From Burkholderia anthina (GTDB taxonomy: Bacteria; Pseudomonadota; Gammaproteobacteria; Burkholderiales; Burkholderiaceae), in contig NZ_CM003768.1 of NCBI RefSeq assembly GCF_001547525.1, forward strand, positions 1,116,001 through 1,180,000: a DNA stretch of 64,000 nt, in the 5' to 3' direction. Below the pieces are notes generated by a model. The model ran no database searches, was not told where the DNA came from, and worked only from the letters and a program-made list of their open reading frames with translations. Below are positions 1 to 8,940 of this stretch, one piece after another (the stretch's first letter is position 1; every line of letters starts with the position of its first letter). The position numbers and the translations under genes were made by a program.

Positions 1-1006
1 GGTCCGCGTGCTCGATCAGCGCATTCATGTCGGTGCCGTCGTCCGGCAGCACCGCGATGCCGACGCTGACGCCGAGCTGCAGCGCATGCCCGTCGAATTC
101 GAACGGCTCGCCCACCCGCCGCGCGAGCCGCGTGCTTTGCGCATGGGCATCGTCGCGTGTGCCGATATTCGGCAGGATCACCGCGAATTCGTCGCCGCCG
201 ATGCGCGCGACCGTATCCGAGCGCCGCACCGCGGCTTGCATCCGCGTGGCGACCTCGCGCAGCGCGGCGTCGCCCGCGCGGTGGCCGAACCCGTCGTTGA
301 TCGGCTTCAGCCCGTCCATGTCGATGTTGAGAATGCCGAGCCGGCCACTTGCGCGTAGCGCCGAGTGCATCGACTGGCGCAGGCGGTCGTAGAACAGCGC
401 GCGGTTCGGCAGGCCCGTGAGCGCGTCGTGGGTCGCGCGCAGGTAGAGCTCGTTCGCTTCGTTGCGCGCCGCGTGGAACATCGCGGCGGCGATCAGGTCG
501 GCCATCAGCCGCAGGGTGGCCGAGTCGGCCGGCGAGAAGCCGTCGACGTCCGGCGACATCACCTTCAGCACGCCGACCGTCGTGTCGGCATGCGCGAGCG
601 GCATCACGAGCATCGAGCGCAGGCCGACCCGGCGGCACGCATCGCGATCGACGCGCGGGTCGGTTTCGGAATCGATGCAGTGCAGCAACTCGCCTTGCTG
701 CACGCACAGCCCCGACAGGCTGCCCGAGCGTCGCAACCGCAGGCCGAGCATGCCGGCCGCCGTGCCCGACGCGGCGCGGTACACCATGTCGTCGCCTTCG
801 GCGAATTCGACCGCGGCGGCGCTCGCGCCGGTGAGCTTCGGCATCTGTTCGGCCACGTACGCGATCACGCTGCCGAGGTCCATGCCGAGTTTCGCGATTT
901 CGGCTTGTGCCGCGATGATGCGCAGCAACGTGTCGGCGGACGGGGTGGCGGAGTCGGCGGTTTGATTCAAGTCAGTTTTCCATGAAGAAAGTACGTCGCG
1001 CGACAC
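1..1006 (-). CDS. GAF-GGDEF diguanylate cyclase (3' part off the left edge)
   Basis: Reading leftward, the frame gives an N-terminal GAF-like sensor domain (about residues 15-160) and then a GGDEF domain. The GGDEF domain shows the substrate/metal segment NIDMDGLKPIND and the intact active-site motif IGGDEFAVILPN, so it should make cyclic di-GMP from two GTP. No transmembrane segment is visible, which suggests a cytosolic enzyme. The C-terminus is cut by the window edge. The start is uncertain: GTG at 1006 (VSRDVLSSWKTDL) or TTG at 970. The ATG at 983 is in another frame and stops at once. The gene is divergent from the cellulose operon, whose BcsA and BcsE bind cyclic di-GMP, so a local supply role is plausible but inferred. 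Confidence 0.85.
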   Translation of the reverse strand, partial: MSRDVLSSWKTDLNQTADSATPSADTLLRIIAAQAEIAKLGMDLGSVIAYVAEQMPKLTGASAAAVEFAEGDDMVYRAASGTAAGMLGLRLRRSGSLSGLCVQQGELLHCIDSETDPRVDRDACRRVGLRSMLVMPLAHADTTVGVLKVMSPDVDGFSPADSATLRLMADLIAAAMFHAARNEANELYLRATHDALTGLPNRALFYDRLRQSMHSALRASGRLGILNIDMDGLKPINDGFGHRAGDAALREVATRMQAAVRRSDTVARIGGDEFAVILPNIGTRDDAHAQSTRLARRVGEPFEFDGHALQLGVSVGIAVLPDDGTDMNALIEHAD

Positions 1007-1460
1007 GTACTTGCGGTAGCATACGCGCCGCCTGCGGCAGCGCGCGTGGCGGGGCGGTCCGCCACGGACCGCGGCCGGTGCCCGGCCCCCGGCCAGCCGT
1101 ATCGCGCCGGCAGTATGCCGTTCCAGCCGTCCCGCTGGCAACGGCGCAATTCTTGCCATTCCCTCTTCCCGCGCGGCATTTCCGACCGAATTGAGGTTTT
1201 TTCGCTTCACAGTCGCGAATCACGGTAAGTTTTGTTCTATTTTTGAGATAGTGTGACGAATGAGCGGGCGCCGGTGCCAGGCGCGCCGCAACGCGACGAA
1301 CCGGCCGCTGAAGCATCCGCCGCGTCGTACCGACAAATGCAATCAGGTCATATAGATGAGAGGAAGCAGAGGGGATGTGCACTCACGGGCATAGCTGCTT
1401 TGTGCGCGTCCGTTTCGACGCGCGGATGGACCGGACGATCGTGACGATGGAGAGCGGCGC
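1007..1460. promoter_or_regulatory. Intergenic control region between the diguanylate cyclase and the bcs operon
   Basis: This 454-base stretch has no convincing gene. It separates two divergent units and must hold both promoters. A GC hairpin (GGTCCG-CCA-CGGACC) lies at 1056-1070. An AT-rich patch unlike the surroundings spans about 1195-1255 and is the likeliest promoter or regulator-binding zone for bcsB. A Shine-Dalgarno-like GGAGAG sits at 1449-1454, just before the bcsB ATG. I could not identify convincing -35/-10 or sigma-54 elements by eye. Confidence 0.5.
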
Positions 1461-3806
1461 ATGAGGCCGGCCGTGTCGCTGTTCGTCCTCGCGGCCGCGA
1501 TGACCGGGGCTTTCCACGCGGCTGCGCTGTCGGCCGCGCCGATGCCGGCGGTGCCGGCCGTCGCTTCGACGTCCGCTGCCGATCGCGCGGCGGCGACCGA
1601 TGCAGCGCCGGCCGCGACGCCCGCTACCGCGCCGACGGCGGCCAGCGCGCCGGCCGCCGGCCTGCCGGCCACGACCGTGCGCATGCCGTTCGCGTCGCTC
1701 GGCGCGTTCGATCCGCTGCGCCTGCGCGGCGCCGACGACGCGCGCACGATCAACGCCGGCGTGCGGCTCGACCGCGTGATCACGGGCGCGCGATTGCGCC
1801 TGACCTACGCGTATTCGCCGTCGCTGGTCTTTCCGCTGTCGCACCTGAAGGTGTCGGTGAACGGCGAGGTGATCGCGACCGTTCCGTTCGATGCGGCGCG
1901 CGCCGGGCGCACGGTCACGCAGGAGATCCCGATCGATCCGCGCTACTTTTCCGATTTCAACCAGATCGGCCTGCGCCTGATCGCGCACTACACGCTCGAC
2001 CATTGCGAGGATCCGGCGAACTCGGCGCTGTGGGCCGACGTGAGCCCGACGAGCGAGCTGATCCTCGACGAATCGCCGGTGCGCCTGCCGAACGATCTCG
2101 CGCTGCTGCCCGCGCCGTTCTTCGACCGGCGCGACAACGGCCGCCTGCGGCTGCCGTTCGTGCTGCCGGCCACGCCCGATTCGGCGACGCTGCGCAGCGC
2201 GGGCGTGCTCGCGTCGTGGTTCGGCGCGCTGGCCGACTACCGGCATGCGCGCTTCCCGGTATCGGCCGCGCTGCCGGCCGACGACCAGGCCGTCGTGGTC
2301 GGCACGGCCGCGACGCTGCCGGCCGGTCCCGCGCTGCCCCCCATCAACGGTCCGCTGCTCGCGGTCGCCGACAATCCGGCCGCGCCGGGGCGCAAGCTGC
2401 TGATCGTCACGGGCCGCACGGCGGCCGAGGTCGACGACGCGGTCGCGACGCTCGTGCTCGGCCGCGCGGCGCTGTCCGGGCCGGCCGCGACGGTCGCGCA
2501 CGTCGATCTCGGCGCGCCGCGCAAGCCGTACGACGCGCCGCGCTGGCTGCCGGTGAACCGGCCGATCGCGTTCCGCGAACTCGTGAACGACCCGCGCCAG
2601 CTCGAAGTGCGCGGCACGACGCCCGACGCGATCCGGCTGAACCTGCGCGTGCCGGCCGATCTGCATTCGTGGAACGGCGCGGGCGTGCCGATCACGCTGC
2701 GCTACCGCTACACGGCGCCGACCGTGCAGGACAATTCGACGCTCGCCGTCGAGATCAACGACCAGCTCGTGAAGTCGTACCGGCTCGGGCCGGCCCACGC
2801 GGAGGACGCGCACGGGCGCATGCAATTGCCGCTGCTGTCGGTGCCGGAAGGGCGCGTGACGAGCGACGTCGACATTCCCGCGTTTCGCGTCGGCAGCGGC
2901 AACCAGCTGCAATTCCGCTTCACGCTCGATTCGCAGAAGACGGGCCTGTGCTCGAGCACGGCCACCGAGCCGCAGCGCGCGGCGATCGATCCGGATTCGA
3001 CGATCGACTTCTCGCATTTCGTCCATTACGCGCAATTGCCGAACCTCGCGTTCTTCGCGAACAGCGGCTTTCCGTTCACGCGCTTCGCGGACCTGTCGCA
3101 GACGGCCGTCGTGCTGCCCGAGCGGCCCTCGCCGCAGGAGCTCGAGGCGTACCTGACGATGCTCGGCCACATGGGGGAATGGACCGGCTTCCCGGCGCTG
3201 CGCGTGCAGGTCGCGCGGCCCGGCGACGTCGCCGCGCTGTCCGGGCACAAGGATGTGCTCGTGATCGACGGCTCCCCGGCGTCGCCGCTGCTCGCGAACT
3301 GGCGTGCGTCGCTGCCGCTCGCGATCGGCGAGCCGGGCGGCGCGGGCGGCGCGGGCGGCGGCGGCGCGACACGCGTCGCGTTCACGGTGAAGGAGCGCTG
3401 GCGCAACGGCGTGGGCGTCGCCGACGGCGGCGCGCACATCGAACAGACGGGCCCGCTCGCCGCGCTCGCCGGTTTCGAGCTGCCGGGCAGCCGCGGCCGC
3501 AGCGTCGTCGCGCTGACGGCGACCGACCAGCCGCGCCTCGGCGATCTGCTCGACGTGTTCGAGAACGCCGGGCTCGTGTCGCAACTGCAGGGCGACCTCG
3601 CGCTGGTGCGGCCGGGGCAGGTCGACAGCCTGCGGGTCGGCGAGCCTTACGTGGTCGGCTTCGTGCCGTGGTATGCGCGCGTGTGGACGGAGGCGGCGCG
3701 GCATCCGGTCGTGCTCGGCGCGGTGGGCGTCGTCGCGGGGCTGCTGCTCGCGCTCGGCGTGTTCAGCGTGCTGCAACGAATCGCCGCGCGTCGACGGGGG
3801 ATGTAA
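1461..3806 (+). CDS. bcsB: Cellulose synthase regulatory/periplasmic subunit BcsB
   Basis: The 781-residue protein has an N-terminal signal (MRPAVSLFVLAAAMTGAFHA), a low-complexity Ala/Pro linker to about residue 70, the long BcsB periplasmic body with its carbohydrate-binding and flavodoxin-like modules, and one C-terminal transmembrane helix (about 750-772) followed by basic residues. BcsB of other bacteria packs its tail helix against BcsA and guides the glucan through the periplasm. A Gly/Ala-rich loop (about residues 620-635) looks like a lineage-specific insertion. It is the first gene of the operon here; in the enterobacterial order it follows bcsA. The ATG at 1461 has a GGAGAG ribosome-binding site. 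bcsZ begins 3 bases after the stop. Confidence 0.95.
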   Translation: MRPAVSLFVLAAAMTGAFHAAALSAAPMPAVPAVASTSAADRAAATDAAPAATPATAPTAASAPAAGLPATTVRMPFASLGAFDPLRLRGADDARTINAGVRLDRVITGARLRLTYAYSPSLVFPLSHLKVSVNGEVIATVPFDAARAGRTVTQEIPIDPRYFSDFNQIGLRLIAHYTLDHCEDPANSALWADVSPTSELILDESPVRLPNDLALLPAPFFDRRDNGRLRLPFVLPATPDSATLRSAGVLASWFGALADYRHARFPVSAALPADDQAVVVGTAATLPAGPALPPINGPLLAVADNPAAPGRKLLIVTGRTAAEVDDAVATLVLGRAALSGPAATVAHVDLGAPRKPYDAPRWLPVNRPIAFRELVNDPRQLEVRGTTPDAIRLNLRVPADLHSWNGAGVPITLRYRYTAPTVQDNSTLAVEINDQLVKSYRLGPAHAEDAHGRMQLPLLSVPEGRVTSDVDIPAFRVGSGNQLQFRFTLDSQKTGLCSSTATEPQRAAIDPDSTIDFSHFVHYAQLPNLAFFANSGFPFTRFADLSQTAVVLPERPSPQELEAYLTMLGHMGEWTGFPALRVQVARPGDVAALSGHKDVLVIDGSPASPLLANWRASLPLAIGEPGGAGGAGGGGATRVAFTVKERWRNGVGVADGGAHIEQTGPLAALAGFELPGSRGRSVVALTATDQPRLGDLLDVFENAGLVSQLQGDLALVRPGQVDSLRVGEPYVVGFVPWYARVWTEAARHPVVLGAVGVVAGLLLALGVFSVLQRIAARRRGM

Positions 3807-3809
3807 CGG

Positions 3810-5039
3810 ATGGCGCGGGCAATGACGAAGCGACGGGCGACGCAGCCGGCGCGGCGTGTCGGCGCGACGCTCGCGCTGGCGGTGGCGGTGACGTGCGCGG
3901 CGGCCGGCATGGCCATGCACGCGCGGGCCGCGCCGGCCAGTGCAGCCGATGCCGCCGCCGCGGGATGCAGCGCCGCGTGGCCGCGCTGGGACGCGTTCAA
4001 GCGCGATTTCATCTCGGCCGACGGCCGCGTGATCGACGTCGGCTCGGCCGATTCCCGCACGGTATCGGAGGGGCAGGCGTATGGGCTGTTCTTCGCGCTG
4101 GTCGCGAACGACCGGCGCATGTTCGACACGATCCTCGCGTGGACCGAGAACAATCTCGCGCAGGGCGACCTGAGCGCACGCTTGCCGGCGTGGCTGTGGG
4201 GCCGCGCGCCCGACGGCGCATGGCGCGTGCTCGACGCGAACGCGGCGTCGGACGCCGACCTGTGGATCGCCTATGCGCTCGTCGAGGCCGGGCGGCTGTG
4301 GCACGAGCGCAGCTATACGGCGCGCGGCGCGCTGCTCGCGAAACGCGTGCTCGACGACGAGACGGCGACCGTGCCGGGCCTTGGCCTCACGCTGCTGCCC
4401 GGGCCGACCGGGTTCAAGCTGGCCAACGGCCAATGGCGCGTGAATCCGAGCTATTCGCCGCCGCAGGTGATTCGCGCGCTCGCGGCGCGGCTGCCCGACG
4501 ACCGGCGCTGGGCCGCGCTCGCATCCAGCACCGCTCGCGTGCTGCTCGACACCGCGCCGAAGGGCTTCTCGCCCGACTGGGCGCTGTATCGCGCGGGCAA
4601 GGGGTTCGGGCCCGATCCGGATACGCACGCGGAGAGCGCGTACAACGCGATTCGCGTGTACCTGTGGGCCGGCATGCTTGACCGCGCCGATCCGCTCGCC
4701 GCGCCGCTGCTCGCGAAGTTCGCGCCGTTTGCCGACCATATCGCCGCGCATGGCGCGCCGCCGGAGAAGGTCGATACGACGACGGGCGTCGCGGGCCCGA
4801 ACGACGGCAACGGCGGCTTCTCCGCGGCGGCCGTGCCGTTCCTCGACGCGCGCGGCCAGCACGCGCTCGCGGATGCGCAGGCGGCGCGCGTCGAGACGCT
4901 CGCGCGCCAGTCGGCGCCCGGCTATTACTCCAGCGTGCTGACGCTGTTCGGGCTCGGCTGGCGGGACGGCCGCTACCGGTTCGAAGCGGACGGCACGCTC
5001 GACACCCGTTGGGGAGGCCGTTCGTGCGCCGCCCGTTGA
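3810..5039 (+). CDS. bcsZ: Periplasmic endo-beta-1,4-glucanase BcsZ (GH8)
   Basis: This 409-residue family 8 glycoside hydrolase trims nascent cellulose in the periplasm and is needed for normal export in other species. After a basic N-terminus and hydrophobic signal (about residues 18-40) comes the GH8 block SEGQAYGLFFALVAND, whose Glu (residue 87) corresponds to the catalytic acid. The second conserved block DADLWIAYAL follows. An alternative ATG lies four codons downstream at 3822. The 3' end overlaps the start of bcsC by 16 bases, so translational coupling is likely. Confidence 0.94.
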   Translation: MARAMTKRRATQPARRVGATLALAVAVTCAAAGMAMHARAAPASAADAAAAGCSAAWPRWDAFKRDFISADGRVIDVGSADSRTVSEGQAYGLFFALVANDRRMFDTILAWTENNLAQGDLSARLPAWLWGRAPDGAWRVLDANAASDADLWIAYALVEAGRLWHERSYTARGALLAKRVLDDETATVPGLGLTLLPGPTGFKLANGQWRVNPSYSPPQVIRALAARLPDDRRWAALASSTARVLLDTAPKGFSPDWALYRAGKGFGPDPDTHAESAYNAIRVYLWAGMLDRADPLAAPLLAKFAPFADHIAAHGAPPEKVDTTTGVAGPNDGNGGFSAAAVPFLDARGQHALADAQAARVETLARQSAPGYYSSVLTLFGLGWRDGRYRFEADGTLDTRWGGRSCAAR

Positions 5040-8000
5040 AGCGCGCCGCGCCGCACGTCGCGGGATTCGCGTGGCTCGCGTCGTCGGTGTGCGCGGCGGC
5101 GCCGGGCGCCGCTTCGGGCGCCGCGGCGGCGATCGCCGCGGTTCCGTCGACCTCGGCTGCGGCCGATGCGCGGCGCGAGCTCGACACCGCGCGGATGTGG
5201 GGCATCAAGCATCGCGACGATCTCGCGCGCGATGCGTTGCGCAAGGGCCTGCTGATCGCGCCGGGAGACACCGAGCTGCTGGCCGAACAGGTGCGCGTGC
5301 TGCTGCGGCTCGGCGACGCGAAAGGTGCGCAGGCGTCGCTGGCGCGGCTGCAGGCGCAGTCGCCGAATGCGCCGGCCACGCGGCGGGTGGCCGACGAATA
5401 CCGCGTCGCGACGAGCGCGCGCGGCGAGATGGCGCAGATCCGGCTGCTCGCGCGCAGCGGCCGCGCCGACGAGGCCGCCCGGCGGATCGTCGCGCTGTTT
5501 CCGAACGGCGCGCCGTCGGGTGCGCTCGGCGCCGAGTATTACCAGATCGTGTCGAATGCGCCGGGCGGGCGCGAGCCGGCGATCGCCGCGCTGCGCCGCG
5601 CGATCGCCGCCGATCCGCGCGACACGAGCGCGTCGATCGCGCTCGCGCGGCTGTTGAACCAGCGCGACGACACGCGCGCGGAAGCGAACCGGATCGCGTC
5701 GTCGCTCGCGACGCGCGCCGACGCGGACCATACGGAAGCGATGGCGCTGTGGCGGCGCGTGCTGCAGTCGGCCGGCAGCGATCCCGCGTATCTCGATGCG
5801 CTGCACGCATATCTCGCGCTCGCGCCGGACGATACGGAATTCCGCGATCGCGCGGCCGGCCTCGATCGGCAGCGCGATGCGCAGCGCCGGCTCGAGCGCG
5901 ATCCCGACTACATCGCGCAGCAGCGCGGGCTGCAGGCGCTGGCGCGCGGCGACCTGGCCGCCGCCGACCCGCTGCTCGCGCGCGCCGCGCGGGCGCGGGC
6001 GGACGACGCCGATGCGCTGGGCGGGCTCGGCCTGCTGCGCCTGCGCGAAGGCCGGCATGACGAAGCGCGCGCGCTGTTCGCACGGGCCGCGACGCGTGCG
6101 ACCGACCAGCGCGGCAAATGGCAAGGCCTCGCGCGCACCGCGCAATTCTGGGGGCTGCTCGCCCAGGGCCGCGAGGCGGCCAGTGCGGGCCGCCCGCGCG
6201 ATGCCGAGCGCGCCGCGCGCGCGGCGCTCGCGATGCAGCCGGACAACCCGGACGCGAAGCTTCAGCTTGCCGATGCGCTGCTCGCGCAGCGCGACTGGGC
6301 GCAGGCGGAGCCATTGCTGCGCGGTTTGCTCGCCGCGCGCTCGCCGAGCGTGTCGGCCGTGCGCGACACGGCCACGCTGTATGAAAACACCGGCCGCGCG
6401 GACCGGATCGGCCCGTTGCTCGACGCGCTGCAAGGGCGCGTGACGGGCGCCGACGATCGGCGCGCGCTCGACGGCCTGCGCGGCGACCTGCTCGCGAAGG
6501 AAGCGCGCGCGCTGGCCGACAAGGGGGCACGCGGGCCGGCCGCGCAACGCTACGAGGCGGCCGTGCGCGCGACGCCCGACGCGCCGTGGACGCGCTTCGC
6601 GCTCGCGCGCCTCTATCGCGACATGGGGCTGCCGCAGCTCGGCCGCACGGTGATGGACGACGGGCTCGCGCTGAGCGATACCCCCGAGATGCGCTACGCG
6701 AACGCGCTGTACCGCAACTCGCTCGACGATGTCGCGGGCGCGCAGGCCGCACTGGCGCCGGTCGACGATGCGCACCGTTCGGACGGGATGCGTGCGCTCG
6801 CGCGCAAGCTCGATGCCGAAAATGCGCTCGCCGACGCGCGCGGCGCGCATGCACGCGGCGACCGCGCGGCATTCGCCGCCACGCTCGCGCACGCGCAGGC
6901 GAGCGCGCCGGACGATCCCGACATGCTCGCCGCGATCGGCGCGCAGTGGATCGACGCGGGCGAACCCGAGCGCGGCCTCGCGCCGCTCCACGACTGGATC
7001 GCCGCGCATCCGCGCGAAGCCGATGCGGACGTGCGCCTGCGCTACGGTGACCTGCTCGGCCGCGCGGGGCGCGACGACGCGCTCGCCGCGTGGCTCGACA
7101 CGCTGCGCCGCGACCCGGCGCTGACGCCCGCGCAGACGGCGCGACTGGAGGACCAGTCGCTGCGGCTCGTGCTGCGGCAGACCGACGACGCGATCGCGCG
7201 ACAGGATTATGCGCAGGCGCGCACGCTGCTCGATCGCGCGAGCCCGGCCGGCCGCGCGGACAAGCGCCATGCGCTCGAACTCGCCGATCTCGAACGCGCG
7301 CAGGGGCATTACGACGCGGCGCGCGAGGCGCTCGCGCCGGTCGTGGCGCGCACGCCCGACGACGCCGATACGCAACTCGCGCTCGCCCGGATCGACGAGG
7401 ACAGCGGCAACCGTGCGGCCGCCCGCGAGCGCGTGCAGGCGGTGCTGGCGCGCACGCCGGACGACGACGTCGACACGCAGTTGTCGGCCGTGCGCCGCCT
7501 GAACGCGCTGCGCCGGCCGGACGAAGCCGCGCAGGTGACCGGGCGGCTGCAGGCCGCGTATCCGGCGCGCGCCGACGTGACGGTCGCGGCCGGCCGCGTG
7601 GCCGAGGCGCAGGGCCGCTACGACGACGCGGCGTCGCTGTACCGGCTGTCGCAGTCGCAGGAGCGCGCGACGGGGGTAGGCCCGGGCCGCGACGGGCTGA
7701 CACCCGCGCAGGCCGCGTTCGCGGAGCTGGCGCAGCGGCGCAATCCCGAGATCGAGACCGGCTGGATACCCGCGTACAAATCGGGCGACGAAGGCATCTC
7801 GTCGTATCGCGCGCAGCAGGTGCCGATCTACATGCAGATGCCGGTCCGCTACGACGGGCACGTATTCGCGCAGATCGACACCGTGCATCTCGACCCGGGC
7901 ACGCTCGATACGAGCGACCCGAACGCGTATTCGCTGAAGACGTTCGGCACGTACGCGGGGCTCCGGGGGCCGAACGGGCTGCCGCCGCCATTCCAGCCGA

Positions 8001-8932
8001 ATCCGCAGGCCGCCGCGCTGCTCGCGAATCCGTCGGGCTCGCTGCACCAGTCGGTGACGGGCGTCGCGCTCGGCGCCGGTTACCTGTCCGATGCATGGCG
8101 CTTCGATCTCGGCACGTCGCCGCTCGGCTTTCCGGTGCATTACCTGGTCGGCGGCGTGCGTTATCGCTTCGACGCCGGCCCCGCGAGCTTCTCCGTGAAT
8201 GCGTCGCGCCGGCCGGAAACGAGCAGCGTGCTGTCGTACGCGGGGATGCGCGACCCGTGGACGGGCGCGGTGTGGGGCGGCGTGCGCCGCGACGGCGTGA
8301 ACCTGCGCGCGTCGGTCGACGTCGGCCGCACGAACCTGTTCGCGGAACTCGGCGCGGGCGTGCTGTCCGGCCGCAACGTCGAACGCAATGCGGAAGTCAC
8401 GCTGCGCACCGGCTTCACGGTGCCCGTGTACGAGCGCGCGACGATGAAGGTCAGCACCGGGCTCGTCGGCAATGCGTGGCACTACGCGCAGAACCTGCGT
8501 TACTACACGTACGGGCAGGGCGGTTACTACAGCCCGCAGCGCTACCTGTCGCTCGGCGTGCCGATCGAATGGGCGGGGCGGCACGATGCGCTGTCGTGGG
8601 ACCTGACCGTCACGGGCGGGATCTCGAACAGCTACGAGAAGGATTCGCTGTATTACCCGACGCTCTCCGGACAGCGGGCCGCGCAGGTGGCGGCCGGGTT
8701 CGTGTACGCGGGCAGTTCGACGCGCGGCGTGTCGTTCTCGTACGGCGTGAACGGCATCGTCGAGTATCGCGTGAACCCGCACCTGAGCGTCGGCGCGCAG
8801 TTGCACATCGACCGGTCGCACGACTATGCGCCGAGCTCGGCGCTCGTCTACCTGCGCTATGCGTTCGATGCGCGCGCGCCGCGCAGCTGGCTCGTGACAC
8901 CCACGCCCGTGCGGCTTTATTCGGATTACTAG
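5024..8932 (+). CDS. bcsC: Cellulose export protein BcsC (TPR plus outer-membrane barrel)
   Basis: The protein of about 1302 residues has a signal peptide and then a very long helical TPR array (about residues 40-880) full of A-x-A-L-x-x-D patterns. A C-terminal BcsC beta-barrel domain follows (about 900-1302), starting near a segment containing GWIPAYKSGDEGISSYRAQ. It exports cellulose through the outer membrane, with TPRs that contact peptidoglycan and other Bcs parts. I chose GTG at 5024 because GGGGAGG at 5010-5016 is well spaced before it; a TTG at 5009 is also open. The length is slightly above the enterobacterial average (about 1150) because of extra TPR repeats. Confidence 0.94.
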   Translation: MRRPLKRAAPHVAGFAWLASSVCAAAPGAASGAAAAIAAVPSTSAAADARRELDTARMWGIKHRDDLARDALRKGLLIAPGDTELLAEQVRVLLRLGDAKGAQASLARLQAQSPNAPATRRVADEYRVATSARGEMAQIRLLARSGRADEAARRIVALFPNGAPSGALGAEYYQIVSNAPGGREPAIAALRRAIAADPRDTSASIALARLLNQRDDTRAEANRIASSLATRADADHTEAMALWRRVLQSAGSDPAYLDALHAYLALAPDDTEFRDRAAGLDRQRDAQRRLERDPDYIAQQRGLQALARGDLAAADPLLARAARARADDADALGGLGLLRLREGRHDEARALFARAATRATDQRGKWQGLARTAQFWGLLAQGREAASAGRPRDAERAARAALAMQPDNPDAKLQLADALLAQRDWAQAEPLLRGLLAARSPSVSAVRDTATLYENTGRADRIGPLLDALQGRVTGADDRRALDGLRGDLLAKEARALADKGARGPAAQRYEAAVRATPDAPWTRFALARLYRDMGLPQLGRTVMDDGLALSDTPEMRYANALYRNSLDDVAGAQAALAPVDDAHRSDGMRALARKLDAENALADARGAHARGDRAAFAATLAHAQASAPDDPDMLAAIGAQWIDAGEPERGLAPLHDWIAAHPREADADVRLRYGDLLGRAGRDDALAAWLDTLRRDPALTPAQTARLEDQSLRLVLRQTDDAIARQDYAQARTLLDRASPAGRADKRHALELADLERAQGHYDAAREALAPVVARTPDDADTQLALARIDEDSGNRAAARERVQAVLARTPDDDVDTQLSAVRRLNALRRPDEAAQVTGRLQAAYPARADVTVAAGRVAEAQGRYDDAASLYRLSQSQERATGVGPGRDGLTPAQAAFAELAQRRNPEIETGWIPAYKSGDEGISSYRAQQVPIYMQMPVRYDGHVFAQIDTVHLDPGTLDTSDPNAYSLKTFGTYAGLRGPNGLPPPFQPNPQAAALLANPSGSLHQSVTGVALGAGYLSDAWRFDLGTSPLGFPVHYLVGGVRYRFDAGPASFSVNASRRPETSSVLSYAGMRDPWTGAVWGGVRRDGVNLRASVDVGRTNLFAELGAGVLSGRNVERNAEVTLRTGFTVPVYERATMKVSTGLVGNAWHYAQNLRYYTYGQGGYYSPQRYLSLGVPIEWAGRHDALSWDLTVTGGISNSYEKDSLYYPTLSGQRAAQVAAGFVYAGSSTRGVSFSYGVNGIVEYRVNPHLSVGAQLHIDRSHDYAPSSALVYLRYAFDARAPRSWLVTPTPVRLYSDY

Positions 8933-8940
8933 GGGAACGC

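Noticed and set aside
1136..1158. A sigma-54-like TGGC...TTGC pair upstream of bcsB
   Set aside because: The spacing between the GG and GC elements is about six bases too long for a -24/-12 promoter.
1250..1275. A CRP/FNR-like site (TGTGAC) upstream of bcsB
   Set aside because: The half site has no matching TCACA half at the right spacing.
3330..3370. Gly/Ala-rich GC repeats in bcsB as a mobile or phase-variable repeat
   Set aside because: The units are irregular 3- to 9-base glycine/alanine codons typical of a flexible loop in high-GC DNA.
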